Shown here: piece after piece, positions 1-7,888 of the stretch
Position numbering within the stretch: position 1 is the stretch's first letter
Layout: each line of letters opens with the position of its first letter
Source: Candidatus Poribacteria bacterium
Lineage (GTDB): Bacteria; Poribacteria; WGA-4E; WGA-3G
Direction of reading: 5' to 3'
DNA: 37,957 bases
Assembly: GCA_012270875.1 (NCBI GenBank)
Contig: JAAXHI010000460.1
Location: forward strand, 1-37,957
The notes under the pieces: model-generated
What the model was told of the DNA's origin: nothing
Seen by the model: the letters and a program-made list of their open reading frames with translations, nothing else
Databases searched by the model: none
Made by a program: the position numbers and the translations under genes

Positions 1-166
1 AAATCTATATTTAATATTGCTTAATTATATGTATTAATTACATTTTTTTTGAAATCGAATCAGTATCTTTGCATAGGTAGCAACTTAGGTTATTATACCC
101 CTTCTCCACTTTTAATGCAAATGTTCATTTCACAGTGGTTGAAGTCATTCAATATTCAACGCTTCC

Positions 167-195
167 TTGCATACTGACTTTTTTTATGTTATACT
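167..195 (+). promoter_or_regulatory. Sigma-70-type promoter for the ArsA-like/hslVU block
   Basis: TTGCAT (167-172) and TATACT (190-195) are separated by 17 bases, and a TG one base upstream of the -10 makes it an extended -10 promoter. Transcription would begin near 202, giving a leader of about 35 nt before the ATG at 238. The upstream 150 bases are very AT-rich, which could act as an UP element. The consensus match is good, but no transcript data are available. Confidence 0.6.
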
Positions 196-237
196 ATAGA
201 CAGTCCAATATGAAATCCGGCATATAGGAACTCAGTA

Positions 238-1434
238 ATGCGAATTATCCTTTACACGGGTAAAGGTGGGGTCGGCAAAACAACCATCGCCGCCGCCACA
301 GGCATCAAACTCTCTGAACTCGGTTATAAGACGATCGTAATCTCTCTTGATGTAGCACATTCACTCCGCGACGCTTTCGATAACCACGAAAAACTCGTTC
401 ACCAAGAAGAAAAAGAAAAACAGATCCAGATCAATGACAACCTATGGATACAGGAAATTAACGTTCAAGAAGCGATTGCCGAATACTGGAACGATGTGTA
501 CAACTACATCCGATCTCTACTGAATCGCTCTGGACTTGACAACCTCGTTGCAGAGGAGATAGCCGTATTCCCGGGGATGGAGGAAATTTGCGCGCTGCTC
601 TATATCAACCAGTATGTTCGCGAGAAAAGTTACGATGTCATTATCCTCGACTGCGCGCCCACTGGAGAGTCCCTCCGATTTGTGAGTATCCCGACGACGT
701 TGGAGTGGTACATGAACCACATTTTCAAATTAGAACGTAATCTCGCAAAGGTCGCCGGTCCCGTGATCGAAAAAGTAAGTTCAGTGCCGATTCCTCGCGA
801 CAACTATTTCCAGAATATCCAAGACCTTTTTGATAAATTGGAAGGGATTGATGGTGTCCTGACAGATCCGAAAATCACGACGGTACGCTTGGTGACGAAT
901 CCAGAGAAAATTGTTATCAAAGAGACACAACGCGCATTCATGTACTTTTGCCTTTACGGACTCTGCATTGATGCAGTGATTATCAATCGTATCTTTCCCG
1001 ATGGCGTTGATGCAGCATATTTTAAAACTTGGAAACAGGCACAACAACACTACATTAAAGAAGCCATGGACTATTTTTCAGATGTACCTATCTGGAAAGT
1101 GGGCCTCTTCGCCGAAGAGATTGTCGGAGAAGCCGGACTGCACCGGTTGGCAGAGGCACTCTATGCCGAGATTGATCCGGCAGATCAGTTTTCTAACGAA
1201 AGACCGTATCAATTCCAAAAGGCAGCAGATGGCTATCAACTGTCTATGCGTCTCCCGTTTCTGAGTAAAGAAGAGATCGGCTTAACAAAACACGGCGATG
1301 AACTGATTATCACTGTCGGAAGTTTCAAACGGCACGTCGCATTACCGCGGACTCTCGCCAATAAAAAGACGACAAGCGCGAAATTAACCGGTGACCAACT
1401 CGTCGTTAAGTTTGAGGGAGAAATCAAAGGGTAA
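238..1434 (+). CDS. ArsA/GET3-family ATPase with C-terminal HSP20-like domain
   Basis: This is a cytosolic deviant-Walker P-loop ATPase of the ArsA/GET3 family, whose members drive anion efflux or chaperone membrane proteins. The N-terminus carries GKGGVGKTT (about residues 9-17), a switch region with SLDVAHSL, and the family motif DCAPTGESLR (about 140). The last 75 or so residues (YQLSMRLPFLSKEEI to the end) resemble the HSP20-like domain found at the end of many bacterial ArsA homologues. The CxC metal-binding pairs of true arsenite pumps are not evident, and no arsB or arsC lies nearby, so arsenic resistance is not supported. The ATG lies about 35 nt from a good promoter. The next gene, a membrane protein, follows after 18 bases, so co-transcription is likely. 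The family call is firm; the substrate is unknown. Confidence 0.88.
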   Translation: MRIILYTGKGGVGKTTIAAATGIKLSELGYKTIVISLDVAHSLRDAFDNHEKLVHQEEKEKQIQINDNLWIQEINVQEAIAEYWNDVYNYIRSLLNRSGLDNLVAEEIAVFPGMEEICALLYINQYVREKSYDVIILDCAPTGESLRFVSIPTTLEWYMNHIFKLERNLAKVAGPVIEKVSSVPIPRDNYFQNIQDLFDKLEGIDGVLTDPKITTVRLVTNPEKIVIKETQRAFMYFCLYGLCIDAVIINRIFPDGVDAAYFKTWKQAQQHYIKEAMDYFSDVPIWKVGLFAEEIVGEAGLHRLAEALYAEIDPADQFSNERPYQFQKAADGYQLSMRLPFLSKEEIGLTKHGDELIITVGSFKRHVALPRTLANKKTTSAKLTGDQLVVKFEGEIKG

Positions 1435-1452
1435 AAGGAAACTGAGAAGTGT

Positions 1453-2184
1453 ATGGGAATCAAAACGGACAAAGTGGTTTTCGCTGTAACAGGTACGACA
1501 CTTCTAACGTTCTTAATAGTAAGTCGCATTGGGACTATTTGGATGCTTTATCCGAATGTGTTAATTGCGATATTTTTATTGTTTTATTGTATTTGGCAGA
1601 TTGACGAAGATGCGTCACTCCTCTCAAGCAGTTCTATTTTCGGGTGCATAACAGTACTCACATACGCACCGATAGAATGGTTTTTCTCGTGGAAAGCGCA
1701 CCTCATTGTCTATCGGCGTCCAGATTTTTTTGCAAATGTGACCACACCCGTTGCGATAATCTTGAACTGGGTGGTGTTCGCGACAGTGGCGGCCTACTTT
1801 TATCAACGACTCGTGGCAATTTTCCAAACCCGTTTCGAGACTGAATCGGACACGCCGAAGGTTGGCCCCATAACGACTGCAATGTTTGCAACAGTCCTCA
1901 CTGGTATTGGTGCTGCGGTTGGAAGCGTCGTGATTTACGGACTGGGGGGCGTGCATCTCTGGCTATGGAATGCGATACGGATTGATCACATACCACAGAT
2001 TGCATCCGTACCGATTTTTCTGCCGCTCGCTTTTCTATTCACCTTTCTGCTGTGTCCGTACTTCTTCGGGGTAGCAGGCAGTTTTTTGAGGGAACAACAC
2101 GCAGGTGTCGCCGGAATACGATGTGGTATCTTTATGGGGGCATTCCAGTTTCTCAGTTTTCTACTGTTTTATGTATCGAAATAA
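1453..2184 (+). CDS. Polytopic membrane protein of unknown function
   Basis: I do not recognise the family. The 243-residue product is strongly hydrophobic, with about six to seven likely membrane segments, for example near residues 9-30, 32-50, 55-75, 95-118, 138-165 and 185-210, and a final one at the C-terminus. No enzymatic motif is visible. It starts at ATG 1453 behind a purine-rich stretch (aaaaggaaactgag). It sits 18 bases after the ArsA-like ATPase and 33 bases before hslV, so the three probably share a transcript. A functional link to the ATPase, for instance as a membrane partner, is only a guess from adjacency. Confidence 0.75.
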   Translation: MGIKTDKVVFAVTGTTLLTFLIVSRIGTIWMLYPNVLIAIFLLFYCIWQIDEDASLLSSSSIFGCITVLTYAPIEWFFSWKAHLIVYRRPDFFANVTTPVAIILNWVVFATVAAYFYQRLVAIFQTRFETESDTPKVGPITTAMFATVLTGIGAAVGSVVIYGLGGVHLWLWNAIRIDHIPQIASVPIFLPLAFLFTFLLCPYFFGVAGSFLREQHAGVAGIRCGIFMGAFQFLSFLLFYVSK

Positions 2185-2217
2185 ATCTGTTGATTGTGAG
2201 GAAGGAAGATCAGAAAC

Positions 2218-2772
2218 ATGCGAATTCGTTCAACAACGATTTTAGCCGTTCGGCGTGATGGTCAGGTCGCTATTGGTGGCGATGGTCAAGTCACGCTCGG
2301 AGATACAGCGATTAAACACGGCGCACGCAAAATTCGCAAGATCCATAGCGACAAAGTGCTAATCGGTTTCGCAGGTTCCGCATCGGATGCAATCACGCTG
2401 TATGAAAATTTGGAGAAGAAACTTGAGCAGTACCGTGGTAATCTCCAAAAAGCGGCAGTAGAACTCGCACGGGAGTGGCGAAGCGATAGGGTACTCAGAC
2501 AAGTAGACGCGCTAATGATCGCCGCAGATGCCGACGACGGCTACCTCATTTCAGGGAACGGCGATGTAATTGCCCCTGACGACGATGTGATCGCTATCGG
2601 TTCCGGTGCGTCTATTGCCCTCGCAGCCGCGAAAGCCATGCTCAAATACTCGGACCTGACTGCAGAAGAGATTGTTTCAGAAGCACTCCAACTCACAAGT
2701 GAAATTTGTATCTATACGAATGCTCGAATTGAAATTGACACAATAAAGGAGGAGTTAACAGTTAACAGTTAA
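2218..2772 (+). CDS. hslV: HslV, proteolytic subunit of the HslVU protease
   Basis: This is the threonine peptidase that forms a double hexamer and degrades proteins fed by HslU in the cytoplasm. The start MRIRSTTILAVRRDG places the catalytic Thr at residue 6, exposed after removal of a five-residue propeptide. GDGQVTLG, GFAGSASDA, ELAREWRSD and AIGSGASIA match the family core along its length. At 184 residues it is slightly longer than the E. coli protein. The ATG has a strong GGAAGG ribosome site (aggaaggaagatcagaaac). The last residues (LTVNS) and the stop codon are encoded by three tandem GTTAACA heptamers, so the natural tail has probably been rewritten by a repeat. hslU follows after 97 bases of repeat-derived spacer. 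Confidence 0.96.
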   Translation: MRIRSTTILAVRRDGQVAIGGDGQVTLGDTAIKHGARKIRKIHSDKVLIGFAGSASDAITLYENLEKKLEQYRGNLQKAAVELAREWRSDRVLRQVDALMIAADADDGYLISGNGDVIAPDDDVIAIGSGASIALAAAKAMLKYSDLTAEEIVSEALQLTSEICIYTNARIEIDTIKEELTVNS

Positions 2773-2860
2773 CAGTTGCAAGTGGGATCGGGTTCACCAA
2801 ACGCCTTTCGGTAACCCCAACGTCTCTTAACTGAAAACTGATGACTGATGACTGATAACT
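2754..2860. repeat. Heptamer-armed fold-back element between hslV and hslU
   Basis: The left arm is three perfect GTTAACA units (2754-2774). The right arm (2829-2860) is built of ACTGATG/ACTGATA heptamers and is the approximate reverse complement of the left (AGTTAWCAGTYAWCAGT). Between them lie about 54 bases that include a smaller GGGTT...AACCC inverted pair. The left arm supplies the end of the hslV reading frame and its stop. The right arm ends about 10 bases before the hslU start. It could fold as a long RNA hairpin between the two cistrons. Confidence 0.75.
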
Positions 2861-2869
2861 AATGAAACC

Positions 2870-4357
2870 TTGGAGAAAACAAATGCAACGTGTGAAAAAG
2901 TCACTTTAGCAGACGCGCTCACGCCGCGGCAGATTGTTGAGGAATTAGATAAATATATCGTCGGGCAGTTTGAGGCGAAACGTTCTGTCGCGATCGCCCT
3001 CCGCAACCGCACGCGGCGACAGATGTTGGGCGAAGATATGCAAGACGAGGTCTCACCTAAGAACATCATCATGATAGGTTCGACAGGTGTCGGCAAAACC
3101 GAAATCGCGCGTAGACTCGCACGGCTTGTTGATGCACCCTTCATCAAAGTAGAAGCCTCGAAGTATACTGAAATTGGTTATGTCGGTCGGGACGTTGAAT
3201 CCATGATTCGCGATCTCGTTGAAACAGCAATTGGTCGCGTCAAAGCCGAACAGGCAGAGGCTGTTGAGGAAAAGGCACGCGAAGCCACTGAAGAAAGGCT
3301 TCTGGATTGTATCTTTCCGCTGCCGCGTTCCCTGCAGCAACGTCCGCACTTAGAAAAAGAAGCACTCGACGAATTAGACGGTGAAGACGATAGTAGTGTC
3401 CTTCAATTGCCTTTCGACCTTGGACCCGACGCGGAAACCGAAGCCGAGGAAGAGCGAGAAAAAGAACGAGAACGCCACCTTAAAACCCGAGAAAAATTTA
3501 GAGATTGGCTACGTGAAGGTAGACTTGAGGATAAACCCGTTGAAATCAACGTCAAGCATCAGAGCATGCCTTTTGTTGAAATCTTCTCGCCCGGCGGTAT
3601 TGAGGAGATGGATATCAACTTCAAGGATATGTTTAGTAACATCCTCCCAAATCAGACGAAGAAACGACGGGTGCCGGTCTCTGAGGCACGCACGATCTTG
3701 ATACAAGAGGAATCTGAAAAACTTATTGATATGGATGCTGTTATCAGCGAAGCCGTTCAACGCGTTGAAAACTCAGGGATCGTCTTTTTAGATGAAATTG
3801 ATAAGATCGCAGGCAGAGAATCACGCCACGGACCCGATATCTCACGCGAAGGCGTACAACGCGATATCTTACCTATCATTGAAGGTAGCACGGTAACTTC
3901 AAAATACGGGGCAGTGCGAACGCACCACATTCTGTTCATCGCCGCAGGCGCATTCCATGTTTCAAGCCCTTCTGACCTTATCCCCGAATTACAAGGCAGG
4001 TTTCCGATTCGAGTGGAACTGAAAAGTCTTAATAAAGACGACTTTAAATCTATCCTCACGGAACCGAAGAACGCCTTAGTGAAACAGTATACCGCACTCC
4101 TGAAAACTGAAGGGATAGAAGCGACTATCACCGATGATGCGATTGACGAAATCGCCGCACTCGCTTTCCAAGTTAATGAATCTGTTGAGGACATCGGGGC
4201 ACGCCGCCTACACACCATCATGGAAAAACTCTTTGAAAGTCTCTTTTTCGATGCACCTGACCTCGATAAGAGTGAGATTACCATTGATGCCGATTATGTC
4301 AAATCAGAATTGTCTGAAATCGTCAAAGACCAAGATTTAAGCAGGTATATCCTCTAA
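2870..4357 (+). CDS. hslU: HslU, AAA+ unfoldase subunit of HslVU
   Basis: This ATP-driven unfoldase delivers substrates to Hsl[12 protein letters not shown] opens the conserved domain, followed by Walker A GSTGVGKT (about 67-74), Walker B VFLDEID, the sensor region around [16 protein letters not shown], and the terminal DLSRYIL that docks into HslV. At 495 residues it is longer than the E. coli protein (443), mostly from an acidic, charged stretch in the I-domain (about 165-205). The start is doubtful. The track uses TTG at 2870, which lacks a clear ribosome site. The ATG at 2883 has GGAG seven bases upstream but is one frame off and stops at 2909. One extra A in the A5 run at 2895-2899 would give [18 protein letters not shown] deletion, assembly error or slippage is possible. 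Confidence 0.95.
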   Translation: MEKTNATCEKVTLADALTPRQIVEELDKYIVGQFEAKRSVAIALRNRTRRQMLGEDMQDEVSPKNIIMIGSTGVGKTEIARRLARLVDAPFIKVEASKYTEIGYVGRDVESMIRDLVETAIGRVKAEQAEAVEEKAREATEERLLDCIFPLPRSLQQRPHLEKEALDELDGEDDSSVLQLPFDLGPDAETEAEEEREKERERHLKTREKFRDWLREGRLEDKPVEINVKHQSMPFVEIFSPGGIEEMDINFKDMFSNILPNQTKKRRVPVSEARTILIQEESEKLIDMDAVISEAVQRVENSGIVFLDEIDKIAGRESRHGPDISREGVQRDILPIIEGSTVTSKYGAVRTHHILFIAAGAFHVSSPSDLIPELQGRFPIRVELKSLNKDDFKSILTEPKNALVKQYTALLKTEGIEATITDDAIDEIAALAFQVNESVEDIGARRLHTIMEKLFESLFFDAPDLDKSEITIDADYVKSELSEIVKDQDLSRYIL

Positions 4358-4438
4358 TAAGCGGATTGTTGATGGCGATGTTCCCTCTTGCGCATCAGGT
4401 GTCATCCGAGCGGAAGTAGTGTAACTTTATTAACCAAC

Positions 4439-4464
4439 CCGCTTGCCCAATAAGGGGTAAGCGG
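4439..4464 (+). promoter_or_regulatory. Stem-loop immediately upstream of the first WD40 gene
   Basis: CCGCTTGCCC, a short AATA-type loop and GGGGTAAGCGG form a stem of about 10 pairs, including one G-U pair in RNA. It ends right at the AGGGGA ribosome site (4465-4470) of the GTG start at 4478. There is no T-run after it, so it is not a canonical intrinsic terminator for hslU. It could affect translation of the WD40 gene or mark the hslU transcript end. Confidence 0.45.
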
Positions 4465-4477
4465 AGGGGAACTCACC

Positions 4478-5635
4478 GTGCGACAATTCCTAATCTCGAC
4501 CTTTCTATCCATTTATATCTTGACCCTACCAACAGGATTCGCGCAAGATGTAACGCAATGGCACACGCCAGAACACGGTTCCCCTTCTTTGAGCGTAACT
4601 GAGACCAACGCTATCGTCTTTTCCACTGATGGGACACGACTCGCTGTTGCAACCGTAAACGGTATTGCCGTTTATGATACCTACACCGGAAAAGAGGTGG
4701 CACTGTTTTCGACACCTCTGGATAACGTGCCTGCGCTGGCGTTCTCACCCGATAACCAGATAATCGCAAGTGCTAACGCAGATGCTACCCTTGATCTCTG
4801 GAACGCACACACCGGTGAACACATAAAAAATTTTGTAGGACATACCTACCCTATTGTAGCGTTAGTGTTCTCACCTGATGGTAACACCCTCGCCAGTGGC
4901 AGTTTCAAAGAGATGTGTCTGTGGAACTTAACCGCAGAGCAGTCTACCCCTGCTTCAGTCCTTCAAGGACACAGGGATATGGTTACCACATTGGTATTCT
5001 CACCCGATGGTAAAACACTTGCCAGTACAAGTTTTTATGGTACAATTCTGTTATGGGATGTGGAAACGGGTCAAATCCGATATAACCTTTCCGCGCATAC
5101 CGCGTCAATCGTGGCTCTTGCATTCTCGCCTGATAATCAAACACTGGCAAGCGGTGGATACTGGAGCCTGGACGCAGAGAATACAATCCACCTATGGAAT
5201 ACAGACACCGGTCAACGCCTAACAACCGTTGAAGGACATACCGATCCGATCTTCGCTTTAGCATTCTCATCCGATGGTCGGACGCTCGCAAGTGCGGGTT
5301 GGGATAACACAATCCGTATGTGGGACCCACGTACAGGGAAGTTACAATCAATTCTTGAAGATAGCACTACCCCGGTCCTTGCCTTGGCGTTTCTATTGGA
5401 TGTCCGCGACAGTTATGAAAACGCGCTCGCAAGCGCAAGTCTTGATGGGACAATTCAGTTGTGGCACATGGTGCCTATGCTAAGATCAGCAGATGTCAAT
5501 ATGGATGGTGTTGTAAACATTTTAGATTTAACCTTTGTTGCTTCACGTTTTGGACAGAATTCACCAGACCTCAACATGGATGGCATCGTCAATATCTTAG
5601 ACTTGGTGTTTGTAGGGCAACACATTGCGGAATAG
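4478..5635 (+). CDS. Secreted 7-blade WD40 protein with C-terminal dockerin-like pair
   Basis: A signal peptide (about residues 1-22, cleaved near FAQ) is followed by seven WD40-type repeats, recognisable by F(S)PDG...LAS...(L)WD spacing. This fits one seven-bladed beta-propeller used for protein binding. The tail carries two calcium-loop repeats, DVNMDGVVNILD and DLNMDGIVNILD, separated by about 20 residues, as in type I dockerins. Known dockerins bind cohesins, but no cohesin domain is visible here, so the partner is unknown. The start is GTG 4478 with a strong GGAGGGG ribosome site. A longer paralogue follows after 11 bases and is probably co-transcribed. Confidence 0.88.
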   Translation: MRQFLISTFLSIYILTLPTGFAQDVTQWHTPEHGSPSLSVTETNAIVFSTDGTRLAVATVNGIAVYDTYTGKEVALFSTPLDNVPALAFSPDNQIIASANADATLDLWNAHTGEHIKNFVGHTYPIVALVFSPDGNTLASGSFKEMCLWNLTAEQSTPASVLQGHRDMVTTLVFSPDGKTLASTSFYGTILLWDVETGQIRYNLSAHTASIVALAFSPDNQTLASGGYWSLDAENTIHLWNTDTGQRLTTVEGHTDPIFALAFSSDGRTLASAGWDNTIRMWDPRTGKLQSILEDSTTPVLALAFLLDVRDSYENALASASLDGTIQLWHMVPMLRSADVNMDGVVNILDLTFVASRFGQNSPDLNMDGIVNILDLVFVGQHIAE

Positions 5636-5646
5636 GAGGACAAGTT

Positions 5647-7767
5647 ATGAGGAGTAAGCAACGGCGTTACCTTATGGGGCTTGTTCATTTTTCTGGGAGC
5701 ATCCAGACGCGATTTTCTACCTTGGTGTTGATTTTAGTCACCTTCTTATTGTTTTCTAACGCCTATGCCCAAGAATATACCCGGATGGGTTTGCCTGAAG
5801 GCGCGAAATACCGCATAAGAAAAGGGGGACTACACCGTGGTATTGCGTATTCGCCGGATGGTACTCGGCTTGCTGTCCCAAGCTCAATCGGTGTTTGGAT
5901 ATACAATGCACACACCGGTGAAGAACTTGCGTTATTCACTGGGCACACGGAACCCGTCTTATCAGTGGCATTCTCGCCGGATGGAAAAATCCTCGCGAGC
6001 GGCGCAGGTAGAAAGTGGAATTGGTGGCGGGAAGATAGCGAGATTCGGTTGTGGGATGCGGATACCGGAGAACACCTTACGACCCTAACAAGACCCTCTG
6101 AAATCGCGTCAGCGTTGCGAGAAATAGGGCAGTTTGAAGTCTGGGAACTGGCATTCTCACCCGATGGCAAAACCCTCGCAAGTACAAGTGGGGACGGGGC
6201 AGTACGACTCTGGGATATAGAGACTGGCGCGTATAGATCCATACTTAGAGGTGATGCGTTTGTCCCTTCAGTGGCGTTCTCGCCGGACGGCAAAACCCTC
6301 GTCAGTGGCGGGTGGGACTACACAATCCAACTGTGGGACATAGCCACAGGGCAGCACCGGACAACACTGGAAGGACACATGGATCGCGTCCATTCTGTTG
6401 CGTTCTCGCCGGATGGCAAAACCCTCGTGAGTGGCGGGTGGGACAAAACCGTGCTGTTATGGGATATAGATACGCTTTCCGTGCGTGAGGTTCTCACTGG
6501 ACATACATCAATTGTCACATCTGTTGCGTTTTCACCGGATGGCGAAACCTTCGCAAGTGCCGGGAACGACCAGAAAATCCGCTTATGGGAGACAGATACA
6601 GGAAAACTGCGTGCTACTCTCTGGAAACATACGGGTTCAGTTGATACAGTCGTGTTCTCACCCGATGGTGCCACCTTCGCCAGTACAAGTTACGATGACG
6701 AAACAATTCGCTTATGGAAGACAGATACAGGCGAACAACATATCACTATTACAGGACATTGGCGTTTGGGACCCGCAGCGTTTTCACCGGATAAAAGAAC
6801 CATTGCAATTGGAGGTGAACCGGAGGCAATCTGGCTGTGGGATGTCGTTACAGATCGAAAATTCGCTACGCTTACTGGGCATACAAGAGATGTTACTGCT
6901 TTGGCGTTTTCATCTGACGGTAGCACCCTCGCAAGTGGGAGTTGGGACAAAACAGTACGGTTGTGGGATGTGGCTACTGGAAAACTACGTGTCACCCTCG
7001 AGAAACATGCAGACACAGTTACAGCTATCGCCTTCTCCCCCGATGGTAAAATCTTGGCGAGCAGTGGGAATACCAATACACTAATTTATCTGTGGGATCC
7101 AGAGACCGGGACCAGACGATCAACCCTCAATACCCACACAGCCGGTATATCGTTGGCATTTTCTCCGGACAGCCAATCCCTTATGGCGGCAGGTGGTGAT
7201 GCCCAAATTCGGTTGTGGGATGTCAATACCGGCGAACTCCACACCACTATTGATGGAGATAGGGATTCGATTGAGGCTGTCGCGTTTTCGCCTGACGGAA
7301 AAACAATCGCAAGTATGAATGGGCACGGTGTTTATTTCTGGGACGCGAATACCGGGCGGCACCGCACAACGCTCTGGGGACGTACTGGAAATTATAGTAC
7401 GTTGGCGTTTTCCACAGATGGTTCTACTGTTGCTGCACCGCAAGTAGGGTATGGCGTTTATATATGGGATGTCCACACCGAGCAGCTACAGACAATTTTG
7501 ACTGGAGTTACCTCTGAAACTGCTGCCTTAGCGTTTTGGCCCGATAACCAGAACCTTATCAGCGCGAATTATGCAAGCATTCTCTTATGGGACCTCGCGC
7601 CGTTCCTTACCGAAACGCCTTGGGATGTCAACAACGATGGGGTCGTGAATATTTTAGATTTGACGCTTGTTGCCTCACAGTTTGGACAAAAAACACCAGA
7701 CCTCAACGGCGACGGCATCGTCAACATTTTGGATCTAACCCTCGTCGCACAGCATATCGGGGAATAG
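5647..7767 (+). CDS. Secreted 14-blade WD40 protein with C-terminal dockerin-like pair
   Basis: The supplied ORF opens at 5461, but its first 62 codons are an out-of-frame reading of the upstream gene's dockerin region. The real start is ATG 5647 with GGAGG seven bases upstream, giving 706 residues. A long basic N-region precedes a hydrophobic signal segment (FSTLVLILVTFLLFSNAYAQ). I count fourteen WD40 repeats, which fits two seven-bladed propellers in tandem. The C-terminus has DVNNDGVVNILD and DLNGDGIVNILD calcium loops, nearly identical to those of the neighbour. The two genes look like paralogues from a local duplication, with propeller doubling in this one. It is exported and probably a protein-interaction scaffold; the ligand is unknown. 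Confidence 0.88.
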   Translation: MRSKQRRYLMGLVHFSGSIQTRFSTLVLILVTFLLFSNAYAQEYTRMGLPEGAKYRIRKGGLHRGIAYSPDGTRLAVPSSIGVWIYNAHTGEELALFTGHTEPVLSVAFSPDGKILASGAGRKWNWWREDSEIRLWDADTGEHLTTLTRPSEIASALREIGQFEVWELAFSPDGKTLASTSGDGAVRLWDIETGAYRSILRGDAFVPSVAFSPDGKTLVSGGWDYTIQLWDIATGQHRTTLEGHMDRVHSVAFSPDGKTLVSGGWDKTVLLWDIDTLSVREVLTGHTSIVTSVAFSPDGETFASAGNDQKIRLWETDTGKLRATLWKHTGSVDTVVFSPDGATFASTSYDDETIRLWKTDTGEQHITITGHWRLGPAAFSPDKRTIAIGGEPEAIWLWDVVTDRKFATLTGHTRDVTALAFSSDGSTLASGSWDKTVRLWDVATGKLRVTLEKHADTVTAIAFSPDGKILASSGNTNTLIYLWDPETGTRRSTLNTHTAGISLAFSPDSQSLMAAGGDAQIRLWDVNTGELHTTIDGDRDSIEAVAFSPDGKTIASMNGHGVYFWDANTGRHRTTLWGRTGNYSTLAFSTDGSTVAAPQVGYGVYIWDVHTEQLQTILTGVTSETAALAFWPDNQNLISANYASILLWDLAPFLTETPWDVNNDGVVNILDLTLVASQFGQKTPDLNGDGIVNILDLTLVAQHIGE

Positions 7768-7821
7768 ACAGCATTTGTATGAACCAGCAGCAAAATTACA
7801 CTACACAAGAGAATTTGCAAC

Positions 7822-7850
7822 TTGACGCAGGCTCTATTGTATGGTAAAAT
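7822..7850 (+). promoter_or_regulatory. Sigma-70-type promoter for sppA
   Basis: TTGACG (7822-7827) and TAAAAT (7845-7850) are separated by exactly 17 bases, with TGG directly before the -10 (extended -10). Predicted initiation is near 7857, about 30 nt before the sppA ATG. This is one of the best promoter matches in the window and suggests sppA and the genes after it form a separate transcription unit from the WD40 pair. Confidence 0.7.
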
Positions 7851-7888
7851 AGCAGTGTAAATTAGATACCAAAAAGAAGGACATATCC

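Noticed and set aside
5461-5646. N-terminal 62 codons of the 768-residue track ORF
   Set aside because: They overlap the upstream dockerin region in another frame; ATG 5647 has a strong ribosome site and opens a signal peptide.
5763-7476. Series of minus-strand ORFs with PSGENAT repeats
   Set aside because: They are antisense readings of the WD40 FSPDGK repeats.
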